From Neoroseomonas marina (GTDB lineage: Bacteria; Pseudomonadota; Alphaproteobacteria; Acetobacterales; Acetobacteraceae): a DNA stretch of 64,000 bases. The position numbers were made by a program, and so were the translations under genes. Each line of letters begins with the position of its first letter. Position 1 is the stretch's first letter. The notes under the pieces are model-generated. The model saw nothing but the letters and a program-made list of their open reading frames with translations. It had not been told where the DNA came from and searched no databases. The stretch covers positions 1-64,000 of the forward strand of contig NZ_JABBKX010000009.1 in NCBI RefSeq assembly GCF_012927745.1. The letters are read 5' to 3'. Of this stretch, positions 60,339 through 64,000 are shown in pieces.

Positions 60339-61501
60339 CTGAGGACGTCATCATCATCGGCGGCGGGCTGCACGGCAGTTCAACCGCCTACCAGTTGGCG
60401 GCGCGCGGGCGTCGTCCCCTGGTGATCGAACGCAACCATGTCGCGCGCCATGCCTCGGGCGCGAGCGCCGGGGGCGTGCGCCGGCTGCGACGGCACCGGG
60501 CGGAGCTGCCACTGGCGATGGAATCGCTCGCGCTGTGGCGACGCTTGCCGGAACTGCTCGGCGACGATTGCGGCTTCTCGCCCTGCGGACATCTGCTGCT
60601 GGCCGAGACGGAGGCCGACCTCGCCTGGACGGTCGAGCGCGCGGCCACCACGCGGAGCCTCGGCTATGATTTCGAGGAACCGATCGACCGCGCCGAAGTG
60701 AAGCGCCTGGTGCCGAGCGTCTCCAATGCCGTCGTCGGCGGCATCATTGCGCGCGACGATGGCTTCGGGAATCCGCTGGTGACCACCGCGGCCTTCCGTC
60801 GCCGGGCGGAAAGCCTTGGCGCGCGCTACCTCGAGCGGACCGAGGTGCTGGGCATCGACCGCGACGGCGACGGCTGGACGGTGGCGACCACAGCCGGCCG
60901 CTTCTCGGCGCCAAGCCTGGTGAACTGCGCCGGCGGCTGGGGCGAACGGATCGCCGCGATGCTCGGCGAGACCATGCCGGTGCGCATGAAGGCCGCGACC
61001 ATGACCGTCACGGCGCGCGTACCGCGCTTCCTCGGGCCCGTGATCGGGCATGTGAGGAAGAAGCTTTCCCTGAAGCAGATGCAGAACGGCACCGTGGTGA
61101 TCGGCGGCGGCTACGAGGGCCGCGTCGACATGGAGGCCGGTGAGTCCGACGTGCTCTATGCCGGCCTGCCAGGCAACATGAAGCCGGTCATCGACGCCTT
61201 CCCGCACCTCGCGCGCGTGCCGATCGTGCGCAACTGGACGGGGCTCGAGGGCAATACGCCCGACGCCATCCCCTATATCGGGCCGAGCCCGAACGACCCG
61301 ACGCTGGTGCACTCCTTCGGTTACTCGGGCCACGGCTTCCAGCTCGGCCCGATCTGCGGCGTGATCGTGGCCGACCTGGTGATGCAGGGCGCGACAGCAC
61401 TGCCGATCGGCGCCTTCCAGCCCGACCGCTTCGCCACCGCCGGCACCCTGCAATGGGGCGCGAAGGAGGGAACCGCCGTGGAGGAGCAGAAGGCGGTCTG
61501 A
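60335..61501 (+). CDS. FAD-dependent oxidoreductase (DadA/HcnC/OoxB type)
   Basis: A 388-residue flavoenzyme of the glycine/D-amino acid oxidase family. It opens with DVIIIGGGLHGSSTAYQLAARG and ERNHVARHASGASAGGVRRL, contains LVNCAGGWGERIAAMLGETMP, and ends with the DAO C-terminal FAD site GLEGNTPDAIPYIGP...FGYSGHGFQLGP. It should be the catalytic subunit that oxidises the C-N bond, passing electrons to the two preceding iron-sulfur/flavin subunits. Start ATG 60335 overlaps the previous stop. It ends 7 bp before the convergent monooxygenase gene. Confidence 0.9.
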   Translation: MTEDVIIIGGGLHGSSTAYQLAARGRRPLVIERNHVARHASGASAGGVRRLRRHRAELPLAMESLALWRRLPELLGDDCGFSPCGHLLLAETEADLAWTVERAATTRSLGYDFEEPIDRAEVKRLVPSVSNAVVGGIIARDDGFGNPLVTTAAFRRRAESLGARYLERTEVLGIDRDGDGWTVATTAGRFSAPSLVNCAGGWGERIAAMLGETMPVRMKAATMTVTARVPRFLGPVIGHVRKKLSLKQMQNGTVVIGGGYEGRVDMEAGESDVLYAGLPGNMKPVIDAFPHLARVPIVRNWTGLEGNTPDAIPYIGPSPNDPTLVHSFGYSGHGFQLGPICGVIVADLVMQGATALPIGAFQPDRFATAGTLQWGAKEGTAVEEQKAV

Positions 61502-61508
61502 GGCGCGC

Positions 61509-62858
61509 CTACTCGGCCGCCACGGTCCTGGCCCGCGCGTTGGGATGCGCCGGGCGGGGCAGGCCGAGATTCTCCCGCAGCGTCCGGCCTTCGTACTCGG
61601 TATGGAACAGGCCGCGCCGCTGCAGTTCCGGCACCAGCAGCTCGAAGACCTCCTCCACCGGGCCGGGGAAGAAGGGCGGCAGGATGTTCCACCCGTCGCA
61701 GCCGCGGTTGACGAACCAATCCTCCATCTCGTCGGCGATGCTCTGCGGCGTGCCGACGATGACGTGGTGGCCGGATGCGGAGCGCTGGTTGATGAGTTCG
61801 CGGATGGTGATGGTCCGCCCTTCCAGTTGCCGCGCCAGCTTCGCGTGCTCGCTCTTGACGCTGTTGGTGTCCGAGAGAAGGTCCGGCACCGGGTCGTCGA
61901 GGTCGTAGCCGCTGAGGTCACCGAAAGACGGAATCAGCGCCGCGAGGCCCAATTGCGGGTGAATCAGCTCCTGCATCTGCTCGGCCCGGTCCCGGGCCTC
62001 CTGCATGGTGCGGCCCATGATCGGCATCATGCCGGGCATGACGAGGGAATGCTCCGCCGAGCGACCATGCGCCGCGAAGCGGCTCTTGACGCTGCTGTAG
62101 AAGGCCTGTGCCTCCTTGCGCGACTTCTGCATGGTGTAGATGAGTTCGGCCGTGCGCCCCGCGAGATCCTGTCCCGGTCCGGACGACCCGGCCTGCGCGA
62201 TCACCGGGTAGCCCTGGATCGGCCGCGCGGCGTTCAGCGGGCCGCGTACCGTGAAGTGCTCGCCGCGGTGATGCGGGATGTGCAGCTTCGCCGGATCGAA
62301 ATACTGCCCGCTCGCCTTGTCGCGGATGAAGGCGTCGTCCTCCCAGCTGTCCCAGAGGCCGAAGACCAGGTCGACGAACTCGCCGGCGCGGCGGTAGCGC
62401 GCGCCATGTTCCATGTGCTTCTCGCGGCCGAAGTTCAGCGCCTCCTGCTCGGACCAGGAGGTCACCACGTTCCAGCCGACGCGGCCTTCCGTGATGTGGT
62501 CCAGCGAAGCGAAGAAACGGGCGAGGTGAAAGGGCTCGTAATAGGTGGTCGAGGCCGTCGCGATGAAGCCCATCCGCTCGGTCACCGCGGACAGGGCCGA
62601 GAGCAGGGTCATCGGCTCGAAGACGTCGATGCGGCTGTCGTAGCTCAGCTGCGCCTCGTCCTTGGCAGAGGATCGCACCGCGAGCCCATCCGCCCAGAAC
62701 ATGAAGTGGAACTTCGCCTTCTCGGCCTCCTTCGCCAGGCGCTTCCACATCCGGATGTCCATGGCGGCGCCGAGATGCGCATCCGCCATCCGCCACCCGC
62801 CGCCATGCGCGCCGTTCGCCACCAGGTTCAGGCCGAGCTTCATCGTCCGCTGGGTCAT
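61509..62858 (-). CDS. NtaA/SnaA/DszA-family FMNH2-dependent monooxygenase
   Basis: A 449-residue bacterial luciferase-like enzyme of the nitrilotriacetate monooxygenase component A group. Typical segments are MKLGLNLVANGAHGGGWR, KFHFMFWADGLAVR, ATASTTYYEPFHLARFFASLDHITEGRVGWNVVTSWS, EKHMEHGARYRRAGEFVDLVFGLWDSWE and the C-terminal GCDGWNILPPFFPG and PELQRRGLFHTEYEGRTLRENLGL. Members use reduced FMN from a separate reductase to attack C-N or C-S bonds (NTA, EDTA, dibenzothiophene sulfone). No reductase gene is in the window. It is 13 bp downstream of a second homologue. Confidence 0.88.
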   Translation of the reverse strand: MTQRTMKLGLNLVANGAHGGGWRMADAHLGAAMDIRMWKRLAKEAEKAKFHFMFWADGLAVRSSAKDEAQLSYDSRIDVFEPMTLLSALSAVTERMGFIATASTTYYEPFHLARFFASLDHITEGRVGWNVVTSWSEQEALNFGREKHMEHGARYRRAGEFVDLVFGLWDSWEDDAFIRDKASGQYFDPAKLHIPHHRGEHFTVRGPLNAARPIQGYPVIAQAGSSGPGQDLAGRTAELIYTMQKSRKEAQAFYSSVKSRFAAHGRSAEHSLVMPGMMPIMGRTMQEARDRAEQMQELIHPQLGLAALIPSFGDLSGYDLDDPVPDLLSDTNSVKSEHAKLARQLEGRTITIRELINQRSASGHHVIVGTPQSIADEMEDWFVNRGCDGWNILPPFFPGPVEEVFELLVPELQRRGLFHTEYEGRTLRENLGLPRPAHPNARARTVAAE

Positions 62859-62871
62859 CGTGGGCTATCCG

Positions 62872-64000
62872 TCACTCGGCCGCCGCGGAGCGCGCGCGCT
62901 CCTCGGCATGTCGGTTCACATGCGGCTTCAAGCCGAGATTCTCCCGCAGCGTCCTGCCCTCATAGGCCTTGCGGAACAGGCCGCGGCGCTGGAGCTCGGG
63001 CGTGATGAACTCGACGAAGTCGTCGCAGCAGCCAGGCAGGTAGGGCGGCAGGATGTTGAAGCCGTCGCAGGCTTCCGCCTCGTACCATTCCTGCAGGCCG
63101 TCCACGACGTCGGAGGCCGTCCCGATCAGGTAGAATCCGCCGCCCACGATCTGCTTGTAGAGCTGCCGGATGGTGAGGTTCTGGGACCGCGCGCGTTGCA
63201 TGATGCGCTCGGTGCTGCTGCGCACTTCCGCTTCCCGCTGCGGCTCCGGCACCGGGCCGTCGATGTCGAAGCCGGTGAGGTCGCCGAGCGCGGCATAGAC
63301 GCGCGCCAGACCCACCAGCGGATCCGTCAGGTCCTGCAGCCGATCGAACTTGGCCTGCGCCTCGGCGCGCGTCGCCGCGACGATCGTGCGCACGCCCGGC
63401 ATGATCTTAAGGTCATCCCAGTCGCGGCCATGTTTGGCCATGCGGCCCTTCACGTCGTCATAGTAGGTCTTGGCGGCCTGGAGGGAATCCGCCGCCGCGT
63501 AGACGACGTCGGCCGTGGCGGCGGCGATCTCGCGCCCCGGTTCCGATGCGCCTGCCTGCACCAACACCGGCCGTCCCTGCGGCATGCCAGCGACGTTGAG
63601 CGGCCCGCGCACCTGGAAATGCTTCCCGCGGTGGTTCAGCAGGTGCATCCGCCTCTCGTCGTAGAACAGCCCGCCTTCCTTGTCATAGACGAGGGAGTCC
63701 GGCTCCCAGCAATCCCACAGGCCCTTGACCACTTCGACGAACTCGGCAGCGCGCTCGTAGCGCGTGTCGTAGTCGAGATGCTCCTCGCGGTTGAAGTTCT
63801 TCGCTTCCGCCTCGGACCAGGAGGTAACGATGTTCCAGCCGGCGCGGCCGCCACTGATCAGGTCCAGCGTCGCGAACTTGCGGGCGACGTGATAGGGCTC
63901 GTTGTAGGTGGTCGACGCCGTGGTCACGAGGCCGATGTTCTTGGTCAAGACGGCGAGCGCCGGCAGCAGCGTCAGCGGCTCCATCTCGACCAGCTCGTAG
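62872..64000 (-). CDS. NtaA/SnaA/DszA-family monooxygenase, cut by window edge
   Basis: The C-terminal 375 or so residues of a second flavin monooxygenase closely parallel to the previous gene. It shows TTASTTYNEPYHVARKFATLDLISGGRAGWNIVTSW, EEHLDYDTRYERAAEFVEVVKGLWDCWEPDS, GFNILPPYLPGC and PELQRRGLFRKAYEGRTLRENLGL. By alignment to its neighbour about 75-80 N-terminal residues lie beyond position 64000; the ATG at 63984 is internal. Its Arg/Ala tail (RARSAAAE) mirrors that of the neighbour. The pair probably arose by duplication and shares one transcript coming from the right. Confidence 0.87.
   Translation of the reverse strand, partial: YELVEMEPLTLLPALAVLTKNIGLVTTASTTYNEPYHVARKFATLDLISGGRAGWNIVTSWSEAEAKNFNREEHLDYDTRYERAAEFVEVVKGLWDCWEPDSLVYDKEGGLFYDERRMHLLNHRGKHFQVRGPLNVAGMPQGRPVLVQAGASEPGREIAAATADVVYAAADSLQAAKTYYDDVKGRMAKHGRDWDDLKIMPGVRTIVAATRAEAQAKFDRLQDLTDPLVGLARVYAALGDLTGFDIDGPVPEPQREAEVRSSTERIMQRARSQNLTIRQLYKQIVGGGFYLIGTASDVVDGLQEWYEAEACDGFNILPPYLPGCCDDFVEFITPELQRRGLFRKAYEGRTLRENLGLKPHVNRHAEERARSAAAE

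Noticed and set aside
1-64000. tRNA, rRNA, CRISPR, IS or prophage features
   Set aside because: No cloverleaf, spaced direct-repeat array, transposase, integrase or phage structural gene could be recognised on either strand.

Overview
The window is high-GC chromosomal DNA, densely coded on both strands, with no rRNA, tRNA, CRISPR array, insertion sequence or phage gene that I can recognise. The gene content points to an alphaproteobacterium: a transhydrogenase with split alpha subunits (pntAA/pntAB), a COQ9-family ubiquinone protein, an S21 ribosomal protein of the short alphaproteobacterial kind, and Bug-type solute receptors. Acetobacteraceae (Roseomonas-like) is my best guess, by inference only. 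Many genes start with GTG or TTG, and neighbouring genes often overlap by ATGA or GTGA.

Layout. 1-5 kb: the tail of one OmpA-like gene and a complete second copy, a small secreted protein, def-coq9, rpsU and a RutB-like amidohydrolase, then a cluster of hairpins. 4.4-10.8 kb: pntAA-pntAB-pntB, then pepF-ABC1 kinase. 10.8-17.6 kb: an acyl-CoA ligase, a family III CoA-transferase and an esterase, facing a TauD-type dioxygenase, a Bug receptor and a DOPA-dioxygenase-like protein. 17.7-25.9 kb: a basic hypothetical protein, an SLC13 permease, MarC, an exported protein, an AbgT transporter with an M20 peptidase, and a patatin lipoprotein. 26-33 kb: a DcaP-like porin divergent from a patatin-GntP pair, an AI-2E transporter and a membrane-anchored hydrolase. 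33.2-45.1 kb: one tightly packed array of an RND efflux pair, seven Mrp antiporter genes and an AsmA-like protein, ending at a decayed LpxR gene. 45.5-50.2 kb: glutaminase-MFS-asparaginase, then a fusion cytochrome c.

50.2-64 kb is the most interesting part. A seven-gene leftward operon (dipeptide-type ABC importer, an atypical argininosuccinate-lyase homologue and a DadA-like amine oxidase) is divergent from a three-gene operon for a HcnABC/opine-oxidase-like dehydrogenase. Two NtaA/EmoA-type flavin monooxygenases follow, the second cut by the window edge. Together these have the parts expected for importing and dismantling N-substituted amino acids, such as opines, aminopolycarboxylates or metallophore-like chelators. 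The individual families are clear from the sequence, but the shared substrate is inference.

I recognise no transcription factor anywhere in the window.
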